Shown here in pieces: positions 16,622 through 24,581 of a stretch of DNA of 53,771 nucleotides (its first letter is position 1; the number at the start of each line of letters is the position of its first letter). Position numbers and translations under genes: made by a program. The DNA is from Seohaeicola saemankumensis (lineage in GTDB: Bacteria > Pseudomonadota > Alphaproteobacteria > Rhodobacterales > Rhodobacteraceae): assembly GCF_021021435.1 (NCBI RefSeq), contig NZ_JAINWI010000023.1, positions 1-53,771 of the forward strand, read 5' to 3'. The notes below the pieces were generated by a model. That model searched no databases, had not been told where the DNA came from, and saw only the letters and a list, made by a program, of their open reading frames with translations.

Positions 16622-17518
16622 CTAGCTCGGTGGGGTCTGCAGTGCGGCCCGGTTCGCCAACAGGAAGTCGCGAACCGACTGGCCCGACTGGCCGGTCAGG
16701 GTGTTCAGGTTGTCGCTCGCCACGTCGAGATAATCCTGCGCAATCGCCTCGTCGAAGGAGACGAAGACCCGCGCCATGAATTCCGGCAACCCGTTGCCGA
16801 TCATCGCCTGCACCAGATCCTCGGCAGGCAAGGCAACATAAGGAATATCCTTGCCAGCGACCTCGGACAGAATGGCCGCGATCTCGGCCTGGCTGACGGC
16901 TTGCGGCCCAGTAATATCAAGGGTCTGCTTGCCAGTGGACGTCATAAGCGCCGCAGCCGCCGCACGGGCGCAATCGGCGCGCGAGACATAGCCGGTCTTG
17001 CCCTCTGCGGCGGCGGCATAATGACTGCCCATCGCGATGCTCTGCGGGCCGCCCATCAGCAGGAGGTCGGCATAGAGGTTGTTGCGCAGGATGGTGTAAT
17101 CGGCACCGCATGCCGCGATCAGCTTTTCGGTTTCCTCATGGTCGGAAGAGAAACCAATCGGGCTGTCTGACACCGGGTTGGTGAGCGACGTATAGACTAT
17201 ATGATCGACACCCGCCGCCGTCGCGGCCGCGACGGCGTTGGAATGGGCAGCGATCCGCTTGCCCGGCTCAAGATCGTCGGTCGAGATGATGAGCAGGCGC
17301 TTGCCGCCCGCGAAGGCGGGTTCGAGCGACGCTGGATCGTTGAAATCGCCTTGACGCGCCTCGACGCCCTTTGCCTTTAGATCGGCCAGCTTTTCGGGAT
17401 TGCGCGACACCGCAACGATCGGACTGGCGCTGGCATCGACCAGCAGTTCGACGACCTGCCGGCCGAGCTGGCCGGAAGCGCCGGTGACAATAAAGGGTCC
17501 GTTCTGAATATTGCTCAT
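16622..17518 (-). CDS. NAD(P)-binding reductase, QorB/NmrA-like
   Basis: The 298-residue atypical short-chain dehydrogenase starts with the dinucleotide loop GASGQLGR (13-20) and continues with KLADLKAKGVEARQGDFNDP and the TSLTNP stretch. The architecture resembles quinone oxidoreductase 2 (QorB/YtfG), which reduces quinones with NADPH. In enterobacteria ytfG adjoins an HxlR-type gene, and this operon is likewise divergent from an HxlR gene, which supports a quinone/electrophile role by analogy. Confidence 0.8.
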   Translation of the reverse strand: MSNIQNGPFIVTGASGQLGRQVVELLVDASASPIVAVSRNPEKLADLKAKGVEARQGDFNDPASLEPAFAGGKRLLIISTDDLEPGKRIAAHSNAVAAATAAGVDHIVYTSLTNPVSDSPIGFSSDHEETEKLIAACGADYTILRNNLYADLLLMGGPQSIAMGSHYAAAAEGKTGYVSRADCARAAAAALMTSTGKQTLDITGPQAVSQAEIAAILSEVAGKDIPYVALPAEDLVQAMIGNGLPEFMARVFVSFDEAIAQDYLDVASDNLNTLTGQSGQSVRDFLLANRAALQTPPS

Positions 17519-17563
17519 GGTTTGTCTCCTAAGAAGTGAAGTCTGGTGATGGGCCGTCTGCCC

Positions 17564-18061
17564 TTAGCCGTGGATTTGGACGGGTGCAGGGTTCGCCAGC
17601 TTGCCGCGGGCGAAGTCCCAACTACTGTGCAAGAGCCGCAGCATCACATCGATCTCGGCCTCGTCGCGCGGGGCGAAAGCCATGACCGCGTTGGCCGGAA
17701 TGACGCCTTGCCGCGCCATCGGATGCGGCTCACCCCAGCCCTTGGCGATCAGTTCCTCGACCATCGGCAGCGGCAGCATCAGATGCGACGAGCCATCATA
17801 GCCGGGGTGCACGTGAGCAAATTCGCGACCGATCATGAAGGCCTCGCGCGGGCCGCATGCGTGCGCATGTGGCAGTACCAGCGCCTCGGCGCCCGGCACC
17901 GAGATGCCGGAGGGACGGCGTTCGACGAAGGGCAGTTCGAAGGCGCGAAGCTTGAACAACGCATGGATCTCCGGCGGCGAGTTCTGCGACACCTGTTCAT
18001 GGGGGGCGCAATCGGTGGTCGTCGGACGCGGGCCCGTGCGCAACGGCAATTCGAAACTCAT
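17564..18061 (-). CDS. Luciferase-domain (DUF5519-like) protein
   Basis: The 165-residue protein contains HPGYDGSSHLMLPLPMVEELIAKGWGEPHP, the conserved block of the small luciferase-domain family seen beside oxidoreductases. ATG 18061 is taken because it lies just after the dioxygenase stop (18066); a longer frame upstream to 18256 runs inside the dioxygenase gene and is discounted. No catalytic residues are known to me for the family. Co-transcription with redox enzymes suggests an accessory role. Confidence 0.65.
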   Translation of the reverse strand: MSFELPLRTGPRPTTTDCAPHEQVSQNSPPEIHALFKLRAFELPFVERRPSGISVPGAEALVLPHAHACGPREAFMIGREFAHVHPGYDGSSHLMLPLPMVEELIAKGWGEPHPMARQGVIPANAVMAFAPRDEAEIDVMLRLLHSSWDFARGKLANPAPVQIHG

Positions 18062-18065
18062 GGTG

Positions 18066-18881
18066 TCACCCGAAACGGAAGGCGCTTTCCACAGCGCCCA
18101 TGACATGATCTTCCAGCGTCTTGGTGCCGTGATCGGCCCCGGCTGCGCCGGCCACGACATGCAGCGGGATGAGGTGTTCCTCGCGCGGGTTGGCCTCGCG
18201 CCCGCCCGGGGCTTCGGCCCAGGCCGCCAGCATCGCGTCTCGGCGGACGGGATCATCCTGCGTGACGGCGTCTGTCAGCCACCGGTCGAACTCGGACCCC
18301 GCGACAGGTCCGGTCGCACCGCCGCGCATCGCCCGCATCATCACCCCCATGTTGTGATAGGTGTTGCCCGAGCCGATGATCAGAACCCCCTCGTCACGCA
18401 GGGGCGCCAGCGCCCGGCCCGCCGCCAGATGCGCCTCCGGGTCGAGATCGGCGCGCAGGGAAAGCTGGACGGTGGGAATATCTGCATCCGGGAACGCCAC
18501 CTTCAGTGGCACGAATACCCCGTGATCGTAACCGCGCGTAGCGTCTTCGCCCGTCGCGAACCCTGCACCTTTCAAAAGGTCGCGCACGCGGGAGGCCAGC
18601 GTGGGATCGCCCGGCGCTGGCCAGGTTAGCTGATAGGTATGCGGCGGAAATCCGTTATAGTCGAACAGCAACGGTGGCGCGGGGTTGGTCTGAATGGTAA
18701 AGATCCGTTCCTCCCAGTGGCCGGAGATCACCAGTAGAGCCTTGGGCCTTTCCGGCAGGTCCGCCGAGAAAGCCTCAAGAAACCGGCGCTGCCGATCCCA
18801 GGTGTCGGGCGGGTTCCAGTCCATGAAAAAGCACGGCCCGCCTCCGTGAGGAAGGAATACCGCAGGTTGCCTGTTCGTCAT
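18066..18881 (-). CDS. Class III extradiol dioxygenase (DODA/LigB type)
   Basis: The 271-residue non-haem iron or zinc enzyme of the 4,5-DOPA dioxygenase family has metal-ligand motifs LPHGGGP (His12), ISGHWEE (His55) and NPREEHLIPLHV (His near 232), plus the GYDHGVFVPL loop. By family it opens catecholic rings with O2. In this operon it pairs with a flavin monooxygenase and a quinone-reductase-like protein, so an aromatic or quinone substrate is plausible. The start lies 66 bp after the DoxX-like gene. Confidence 0.88.
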   Translation of the reverse strand: MTNRQPAVFLPHGGGPCFFMDWNPPDTWDRQRRFLEAFSADLPERPKALLVISGHWEERIFTIQTNPAPPLLFDYNGFPPHTYQLTWPAPGDPTLASRVRDLLKGAGFATGEDATRGYDHGVFVPLKVAFPDADIPTVQLSLRADLDPEAHLAAGRALAPLRDEGVLIIGSGNTYHNMGVMMRAMRGGATGPVAGSEFDRWLTDAVTQDDPVRRDAMLAAWAEAPGGREANPREEHLIPLHVVAGAAGADHGTKTLEDHVMGAVESAFRFG

Positions 18882-18947
18882 GTCATCATCCTTTCCAGAT
18901 CCGGGCGCAGCAGGACACCCCCGATGCCGCGCCCGCCCGGAGTCCGA

Positions 18948-19355
18948 TCAATTTGCTGCCGCAGAGGACACCGGTGCATAGGCCGATTTGACCGCGCGCA
19001 CGCGGTTCGCGATCAGCCACGACACGATCAGAAGCACCCAGGCCACCACAGCAGGCGGCCAGCCCGGATCGCCCGCGCCGACATGCGCCCCGAAGGCCAG
19101 CACCAGATGCCAGAACATCGCCGCATAGGCCCAATCGGCCAACATCGCCGAAGGGCGCCACAGGATGGTCACCGCGCCGATGATCTTCAAGATCGCCAGC
19201 GGCCAGATTATGTAGGTGGGATACCCCAGCACCTCACGATACATGCCCGCGACCATATCGTAAGATGAGATGTAGAAACCCGCGCCGCCCAGATAAACCA
19301 GCGCCACAAGCCCGGTCGCGATCCAGTAGACATACCGTGCTGTCTTGTCACTCAT
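18948..19355 (-). CDS. DoxX-like four-helix membrane protein
   Basis: The 135-residue inner-membrane protein has four hydrophobic helices (about 8-28, 45-62, 72-90 and 103-118) and DoxX-like features GGAGFYISSYDM and WPLAILKIIGAVTIL. ATG 19355 is chosen over upstream ATGs because GGAG is 7 bases away. First gene of the operon facing the HxlR regulator. DoxX proteins are linked to quinone or oxidative stress pathways, which suits the operon. Confidence 0.78.
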   Translation of the reverse strand: MSDKTARYVYWIATGLVALVYLGGAGFYISSYDMVAGMYREVLGYPTYIIWPLAILKIIGAVTILWRPSAMLADWAYAAMFWHLVLAFGAHVGAGDPGWPPAVVAWVLLIVSWLIANRVRAVKSAYAPVSSAAAN

Positions 19356-19487
19356 TGCCATTCTCCTAGCTGCCTTCAACTTGTGAAGCAATTTTTTCCG
19401 CTGTAGGTATGTTTAATGACTATACTTCAGAAACGAAAGTAGGCACTATAAAGTAACTAACTTCCTATGAGCGAAAGGATTGCCGCA
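19356..19487. promoter_or_regulatory. Divergent promoter region between DoxX-like operon and HxlR gene
   Basis: AT-rich intergenic DNA between two divergent genes. GTATGTTTAATGACTATAC around 19407-19425 is a dyad with GTAT/ATAC arms, and AGTAGGCACTATAAAGTAAC follows with partly repeated GTA/TAC elements. HxlR regulators bind such short AT-rich dyads near their own promoter; the exact operator is not determined. Confidence 0.45.
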
Positions 19488-19841
19488 ATGAAGACCGTCC
19501 TGCCCCCATCGTGCCCCATGGAAGCAATGCTGCGGGTCATTACCGGCCCCTGGACAATTTACATCCTGTGGGTTCTGTCCGAGCAGGGACCGCAGCGCTT
19601 CGGTGCGATCAAGCGCCTGGTACCCGGCATTTCCACGCGGGTCCTGACCGAAAGACTGCGAATGCTGGAACATGCCGGTGTCGTTTGGCGCGAGCAGGCC
19701 ATGACCATCCCGCCCGCTGTCACCTACGGGCTCACCGAGCGCGGCGCGGAGCTGCGCGGCGTACTCGATACGCTTGGTGCCATCGCGCACCGCTGGGAGG
19801 CCGAGGGCGCCTTTACTAAAACTTCATCTGCGGCGGAATGA
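19488..19841 (+). CDS. HxlR-family transcriptional regulator
   Basis: The winged-helix regulator has the family signature CPMEAMLRVITGPWTIYILWVLSEQGPQRFGAIKRLVPGISTRVLTERLRMLE. The conserved N-terminal Cys just before the helix, used for thiol sensing in quinone- and aldehyde-responsive members, is present (PSCPME). ATG 19488 has AGGA 8 bases upstream; another ATG at 19467 lacks such a site. It is divergent from the DoxX-like gene and is the natural regulator of that operon, probably relieving repression by quinones or electrophiles (inference). Confidence 0.87.
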   Translation: MKTVLPPSCPMEAMLRVITGPWTIYILWVLSEQGPQRFGAIKRLVPGISTRVLTERLRMLEHAGVVWREQAMTIPPAVTYGLTERGAELRGVLDTLGAIAHRWEAEGAFTKTSSAAE

Positions 19842-19892
19842 CGGCGTCCCGTTCTTCGCCGGAAAACTGTGTGGTGTTTGTCCGAGCAACCT

Positions 19893-20801
19893 TCAAGAAA
19901 AGGTCCGGCGCTCTGCGAGAACGCGAGGCAAGCGATCTTTCATCGCGGTGTAGCCCTGTTCGATGGCGGCTTTGGCCTCATGAAACGCGAGAACATTCAG
20001 ATGGGACAGGTTCAGATCGACCATGACGTTCGGCGGGTCTCCGGCAAGGCGACTGCGGCGGATCTGGTCGATCATCACGTCGAGCGCCGTTGACAGCACC
20101 TCGATATATCCCGGAGGCTGAGAAACCACTTCGGGGCCCTTCGCCAGATAGGCCGCCGCAGCGGGCTGAAACTGCCGTGGCAGCTGGCCGATCAGCACCT
20201 CGGCGTTGACCTGCGGAAGCAGGCTGCGCCGGGAAGCGCTGCTGTGTGAGGAAAGATTGCCAGCATTCGGATCGACGGCGATGACGATGTCGGCCCCGAG
20301 CGCGCGGCAGGCCGAGACCGGCACCGGATTACTCATGCCGCCGTCCATCAGCCAGCGATTGTCGTGGTGGACCGGCGTGAGAATGCCGGGAATGGCGATC
20401 GAGGCCCTCACCGCGGGCAAGAGGGCGCCATCGCGCAGCCAAAGTTCACGCCCACGATAAAGGTCTGTGGCCACTGCAATGAATGGCCGGTCAAGCTCGG
20501 AGAAGCCGGGGCGCAGGCCAAGTGTCTCCAACGTCTGCAGGACCGTATTTCCGGCCACCAGCCCTCCGGCCCTCAAGTCGAGGTCGATCATCCGCGCCAT
20601 CGAGAAGGGCGTGACCGCGCGCGCGAAATCCTCCAGCCGGTCGAGCGCCCCCGAGCAATACGCGGCCCCGACAAGCGCGCCCATCGAGGTACCCGCCACG
20701 ACATCCGGACGCATCCCTGCGTCTTCTAGCGCCCGCAGCACGCCGATATGCGACCAACCGCGTGCGCCGCCGCTACCAAGGGCCAGCCCGATCCGAACCA
20801 T
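19893..20801 (-). CDS. Patatin-like phospholipase (RssA type)
   Basis: The 302-residue serine acyl hydrolase has oxyanion loop GSGGARG (9-15), nucleophile motif GTSMG (Ser39) and the dyad Asp in DGGMSNP (Asp153). No signal peptide is seen, so it acts in the cytoplasm or at the inner face of the membrane. It is last in an operon after the ABC1 kinase (9 bp gap) and convergent with the HxlR gene. It likely hydrolyses membrane lipid or acyl esters. Confidence 0.88.
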   Translation of the reverse strand: MVRIGLALGSGGARGWSHIGVLRALEDAGMRPDVVAGTSMGALVGAAYCSGALDRLEDFARAVTPFSMARMIDLDLRAGGLVAGNTVLQTLETLGLRPGFSELDRPFIAVATDLYRGRELWLRDGALLPAVRASIAIPGILTPVHHDNRWLMDGGMSNPVPVSACRALGADIVIAVDPNAGNLSSHSSASRRSLLPQVNAEVLIGQLPRQFQPAAAAYLAKGPEVVSQPPGYIEVLSTALDVMIDQIRRSRLAGDPPNVMVDLNLSHLNVLAFHEAKAAIEQGYTAMKDRLPRVLAERRTFS

Positions 20802-20810
20802 GCGCTCCCC

Positions 20811-22481
20811 CTATTTCCGCCCGTTGCGCCAGATCGACCAGAGCAGGATGAAGCCGCCGATCACCGCCCCGAAAAACCCCAACATCGCGAAGCTGGCCAG
20901 CCCGAACGGCAGGTCCGCCCCCGAAGCTGCCGTCACGATCGAGGAGCCGACGGTCAGCGCCGCGACCACCACCGCCAGCGTCAAATGCGTGACTGACTGG
21001 CGCATCTTCTCGGCGATCCGCTCGATCTCAGCCAGTTCCACCCGCAATCCTAGCCGTCCGCGCCGTGCGGCGTCCAGAAGCTGCGTCAGATCGCCTGGCA
21101 GGCGCGCGGCCAGCCGGGCGCTGTCGCCCAGGCCCTGCCGGGCGGCGCGCGCCATCGCCTCCGGGCCGTGGCGCTGCCACATCAACCGTTCGAGGATCGG
21201 CCGGGCGGTGGCGACCATGTCGAAGCTGGGGTCGAGTTGCCGCCCCATTCCGTCGAGTGAGACGAAGGCTTTGACCAGCAGTGTGAGATCCGGCGGCAGG
21301 GCAAGGTCGTGCGCGCGCATCAGCGCGGTCAGGTCGAAGACGAGTTCGGAAAGGTTCAGCGCCCCAAGTGGCCGCCCATATACCCGGTCGATGAACGCCT
21401 CGAGCCGGACTTCCAGCGTGGGGTCGTCCTGCGCATCGGCTCCGGCCCAGTCGCGAAGGATCCGCGCCACGCGGTCGGGGCGGCGCTCCACGATCCCGTA
21501 GAGCAAATCGACCAGTTCGTCGCGGCGCCTTCGCGACAGGTGACCGACCATGCCGAAGTCGATAAAGACCAGCTCGTTGCCGGGCAGGAAGAACACATTG
21601 CCCGCATGGGGATCGGCATGAAAGAAGCGCTCTTCCAGGATCATGTGCAGCACCGCATCCGCCCCACGCGCGGCGATCCTCTTCAGATCCAGCCCGGCGC
21701 CGTGTGCCGCAGCCAGATCGCCGCCGGGAATTCCCTCTATGCGCTCCTGCACATTCATGACCTCGCAAGTCCAGTCCCAGAGGACGCGCGGCACATGGAT
21801 GTCGGCCCGGTCGCGGAATCCGGCGGCTACACGTTCGGCATTGCGGCATTCGTTGGCCAGATCCAGTTCGGCCCGGATCGACCGGGCGAATTCGGCCAGG
21901 ATTTCGTGCGGGTGATAGCGCACAAGATCTGGCCATTCGGCCAGCGCCACGCCGACGGCGTGACGCAGAAGGCGCAGGTCGGACTCGATCACCCGGCGGA
22001 TGCCAGGGCGACGGATCTTGAGGATAACCTCTTCGCCCGTTGCCAGCCGCGCGCCATGCACCTGCGCGATGGAGCCAGCGGCCAAGGGTTTGGTGTCGAT
22101 CCTCTCGAAGATCGCCGAAAGCGGTTGACCCAGTTCGGCCTCGACCTCGGCGGCAAGCTCAGCGAAGGGCACGGTGGGCACACGATCACGCAAGCGTTCG
22201 AGTTCCGCGATGATGTCGGGCTCAAACAGGTCGATCCGGGTGGACAGGATCTGCCCCAGCTTGACGAAGGTTGGTCCCATCTCTTCAAGCGCGCGGCGTA
22301 GCCGCTCAGCTGAGGTCAGGCCGCTGCTGTCGGCGTCACCGGCTTTCTGCGATCCGGTTTTGTGCCACCGACGCGAAAGGCCGGCGCGCTCCAGTGTCTC
22401 GGAAAAACCGTATCGCGCCAGAACCGCAACCAGATCGCCCAGTCGCCGTAGATCGGGCGTGACGCCGAGTACAACGGACAT
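20811..22481 (-). CDS. ABC1/AarF/UbiB-family atypical kinase
   Basis: At 556 residues this is a full-length member. KxGQ motif FVKLGQ (72-77), Ala-rich loop AAGSIAQVHG (134-143) replacing the usual Gly-rich loop, Lys155, catalytic HADPHAGN (288-295) and DFG (308-310) are all present. Two C-terminal membrane helices (about 505-550) anchor it. UbiB proteins support ubiquinone synthesis and lipid handling. This plasmid copy sits between a helical lipid-surface-like protein and a patatin lipase, so a lipid-granule or membrane role is as likely as quinone synthesis. Confidence 0.88.
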   Translation of the reverse strand: MSVVLGVTPDLRRLGDLVAVLARYGFSETLERAGLSRRWHKTGSQKAGDADSSGLTSAERLRRALEEMGPTFVKLGQILSTRIDLFEPDIIAELERLRDRVPTVPFAELAAEVEAELGQPLSAIFERIDTKPLAAGSIAQVHGARLATGEEVILKIRRPGIRRVIESDLRLLRHAVGVALAEWPDLVRYHPHEILAEFARSIRAELDLANECRNAERVAAGFRDRADIHVPRVLWDWTCEVMNVQERIEGIPGGDLAAAHGAGLDLKRIAARGADAVLHMILEERFFHADPHAGNVFFLPGNELVFIDFGMVGHLSRRRRDELVDLLYGIVERRPDRVARILRDWAGADAQDDPTLEVRLEAFIDRVYGRPLGALNLSELVFDLTALMRAHDLALPPDLTLLVKAFVSLDGMGRQLDPSFDMVATARPILERLMWQRHGPEAMARAARQGLGDSARLAARLPGDLTQLLDAARRGRLGLRVELAEIERIAEKMRQSVTHLTLAVVVAALTVGSSIVTAASGADLPFGLASFAMLGFFGAVIGGFILLWSIWRNGRK

Positions 22482-22483
22482 GC

Positions 22484-23176
22484 TCAGACGTCCTTTTCGG
22501 GCGGCTCAGTCCGGTCCTTGTCATGCCGCGGCCCCAGCGTATCGGCCAGCCCGGCCAGGATGCCGCTGCCGATCGCGGCGATTGTTGCGGCGCCGGCCCG
22601 CGCCGTGTGGGCAATGTCTGAGGGTCTTGGCGCGACATGCGGGGCATGGGGCCGTTCCAGCGCTGCGAGCGCCTCGCGCACCGCGGTACCGGTCCGCGTG
22701 CCGGAGTGTTGCAGATGTTCGGCCAGATCGCCAATAATGCGCGCCGAGACTTTCGTCCCGCTTTTCACCACCGCGACCAGCGCCTCGAAATAGAGCCGGT
22801 CTAGTGTGGCAAGATCATCGACGGCGCGCCTCAGATCCTGTTCGGAAAACGCGGCTGCTTGGCTGCGCGCCTCCTCGATTGCCAGCTTCGAGGCCATCGC
22901 GGCACGTTCCAGTGCATCGTCGATTCCGGCCACTGTCTGCCGGAGCGCCTCGACACTTTCGGCTTCGTCTTCCGGCACGACCTCCGCGGCCCCTTCAAGA
23001 ACCGAGCGCAAGACGTCGCGAATCTGGCCCTCTTCCAGCGGTCGGTCCGACAGCGCGCGCATCACCACATCGCGCACCGCCTCGCGGGTGGCCTGAGGCC
23101 CCTCGACCGCTTCGCGCCCTTGCCGCCTGAGATCGGAGGCATCGGGGTGCTGCCCCTTTTCGACTTCCTCTGTCAT
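22484..23176 (-). CDS. DUF6781-like helical protein
   Basis: The 230-residue protein is almost entirely amphipathic helix, rich in Ala, Glu and Arg (for example SQAAAFSEQDLRRAVDDLATLDRLYFEALVAVVKSGTK), with a glycine-containing hydrophobic stretch near the end (GAATIAAIGSGILAGLADTLG). ATG 23176 is chosen (AGGAAAGAG upstream) over a longer frame to 23236. It is the first gene of an operon with the ABC1 kinase (2 bp gap) and patatin. The make-up resembles phasin- or apolipoprotein-like proteins. The family name is a memory match and the function is unknown. Confidence 0.6.
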   Translation of the reverse strand: MTEEVEKGQHPDASDLRRQGREAVEGPQATREAVRDVVMRALSDRPLEEGQIRDVLRSVLEGAAEVVPEDEAESVEALRQTVAGIDDALERAAMASKLAIEEARSQAAAFSEQDLRRAVDDLATLDRLYFEALVAVVKSGTKVSARIIGDLAEHLQHSGTRTGTAVREALAALERPHAPHVAPRPSDIAHTARAGAATIAAIGSGILAGLADTLGPRHDKDRTEPPEKDV

Positions 23177-23507
23177 CAATCTCTTTCCTTCCTGTCTGCA
23201 TTGCCCGTGGATATTACACAGCTCAATAAAAGCCAATGAATCGGCCGGACCTTTCTATTCGGTCTTGATTCTCGATGCGAAAAAACCGAACTTCAGCCCT
23301 GCCAACCGTCGCCCAATCCGTTACGCCGCGCCAGCATGGACGGCACGTCGCGTGCGGCCCGGCGCAAACAAACTATAGGCGGACTCGGCCTGGACACAGT
23401 GACCGAGATCAAAGTCGGCAAATTCAGATGGGAGTATTTGGCACTGCCGAGCGGAGCGATCTATCCCCGCGCAGTTGGCCGAAAGAGATGGCCGGAGAGG
23501 CAGTGGA
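23177..23507. other. Divergent intergenic region upstream of hlyD-like gene
   Basis: About 330 bp between the divergent DUF6781-like and HlyD-like genes. Short frames in it have no recognisable product. It must hold the promoters of both operons, but no clear operator, terminator or repeat was seen. Confidence 0.5.
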
Positions 23508-24581
23508 ATGAAATTCACTCGATGGCAGTTTCCAGGCTTGGTGGTAATTGTGGCCATCTTGGCGGGCGTTATGGTCGCGGGCTGGTGGTTGCTTCGACCG
23601 GCTGCGTTGCCCGACGGGGTTGTCTCGGCCAACGGGCGCATCGAGGCGGTCGAGATCCACGTGGCGACAAAGAATGGAGGACGCCTGCGATCCGTCCTGA
23701 TCGCTGAAGGCGAATTCGTCACCGCCAACCAGGAGCTTGCAGTGATGGACTCGGCGACATTGCAGGCCCAGCTGCGCGAGGCGAAAGCGAATCTATCTCG
23801 CGCGGGCATAGCGGTCGAGATTGCCCGAAGCGGTGTCGCCCAAAGCGAGGCACAGGCTCGCGCGGCAGAGGCGCAGGTCGAATTGCGCGAGGTGGAGCTG
23901 CAGGCCGCAGCCATCCGACTTGCGCGCAGCGAGGGACTGGCCGACACGGGCGCCTCGCCACAGTCCCGCCTCGACGACGACAGGGCCGCTCATCAGGCGG
24001 CGCGCGCCGCCGTCGCTGCGGCCGAGGCACAGCTTGCGGCGGCTCAAGCTGGGATCCAGCGAGCGAGGTCAGATGTCATCGGCGCCGGATCTGGCGTTGA
24101 GGCGGCCCAGGCCACGATCGCCCGGATCGAGGCGGAGCTCGCCGATACTGTGCTCAGGGCACCCCGCGACGGGCGGGTGCAGTATCGCGTGGCCGAACCG
24201 GGCGAGGTGCTTCCCCCCGGCGGCATGGTGGTGAACATGGTCGATCTGGCCGATGTGCACATGAACTTCTTCCTGTCTACCGCGCGGGCTGGCAGGCTGG
24301 CGTTGGGGGACGAGGTGCGGCTGATACTCGATGCGGCGCCGGAATTCGTGATTCCCGCACGGGTGTCCTTCGTCGCCAGCGTCGCGCAGTTCACGCCGCG
24401 CACAGTCGAGACAGAAGCCGAGCGCGAGAAGCTGATGTTCCGCATCCGTGCCCAGATCGACCCGGACCTGCTCCTCCGGCACGCGGCACTGGTCAAGACC
24501 GGCTTGCCGGGCACCGCCTATGTCCGTATCGACCCTTCGGGGGATTGGCCTCCCGAACTTCTGCCAAGACTGCCGCAATGA
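23508..24581 (+). CDS. HlyD-family membrane fusion protein (periplasmic adaptor)
   Basis: The 357-residue adaptor has a single N-terminal membrane anchor (about 7-28, [20 protein letters not shown]), a lipoyl-like half motif around [17 protein letters not shown], a long coiled coil (about 80-200) rich in Ala, Glu and Arg, and a beta-barrel segment after [22 protein letters not shown] 23508 with GGAG upstream is preferred to 23475. It overlaps the next gene by 4 bp (ATGA). It would bridge the RbbA/YhhJ-type ABC complex to an outer-membrane channel encoded elsewhere. The E. coli parallel is yhiI-rbbA-yhhJ. Confidence 0.87.
   Translation: MKFTRWQFPGLVVIVAILAGVMVAGWWLLRPAALPDGVVSANGRIEAVEIHVATKNGGRLRSVLIAEGEFVTANQELAVMDSATLQAQLREAKANLSRAGIAVEIARSGVAQSEAQARAAEAQVELREVELQAAAIRLARSEGLADTGASPQSRLDDDRAAHQAARAAVAAAEAQLAAAQAGIQRARSDVIGAGSGVEAAQATIARIEAELADTVLRAPRDGRVQYRVAEPGEVLPPGGMVVNMVDLADVHMNFFLSTARAGRLALGDEVRLILDAAPEFVIPARVSFVASVAQFTPRTVETEAEREKLMFRIRAQIDPDLLLRHAALVKTGLPGTAYVRIDPSGDWPPELLPRLPQ

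Noticed and set aside
23275-23511. Short open frame in the gap before the HlyD-like gene
   Set aside because: No homology, no good ribosome site, and it overlaps the next start; the gap is treated as regulatory.
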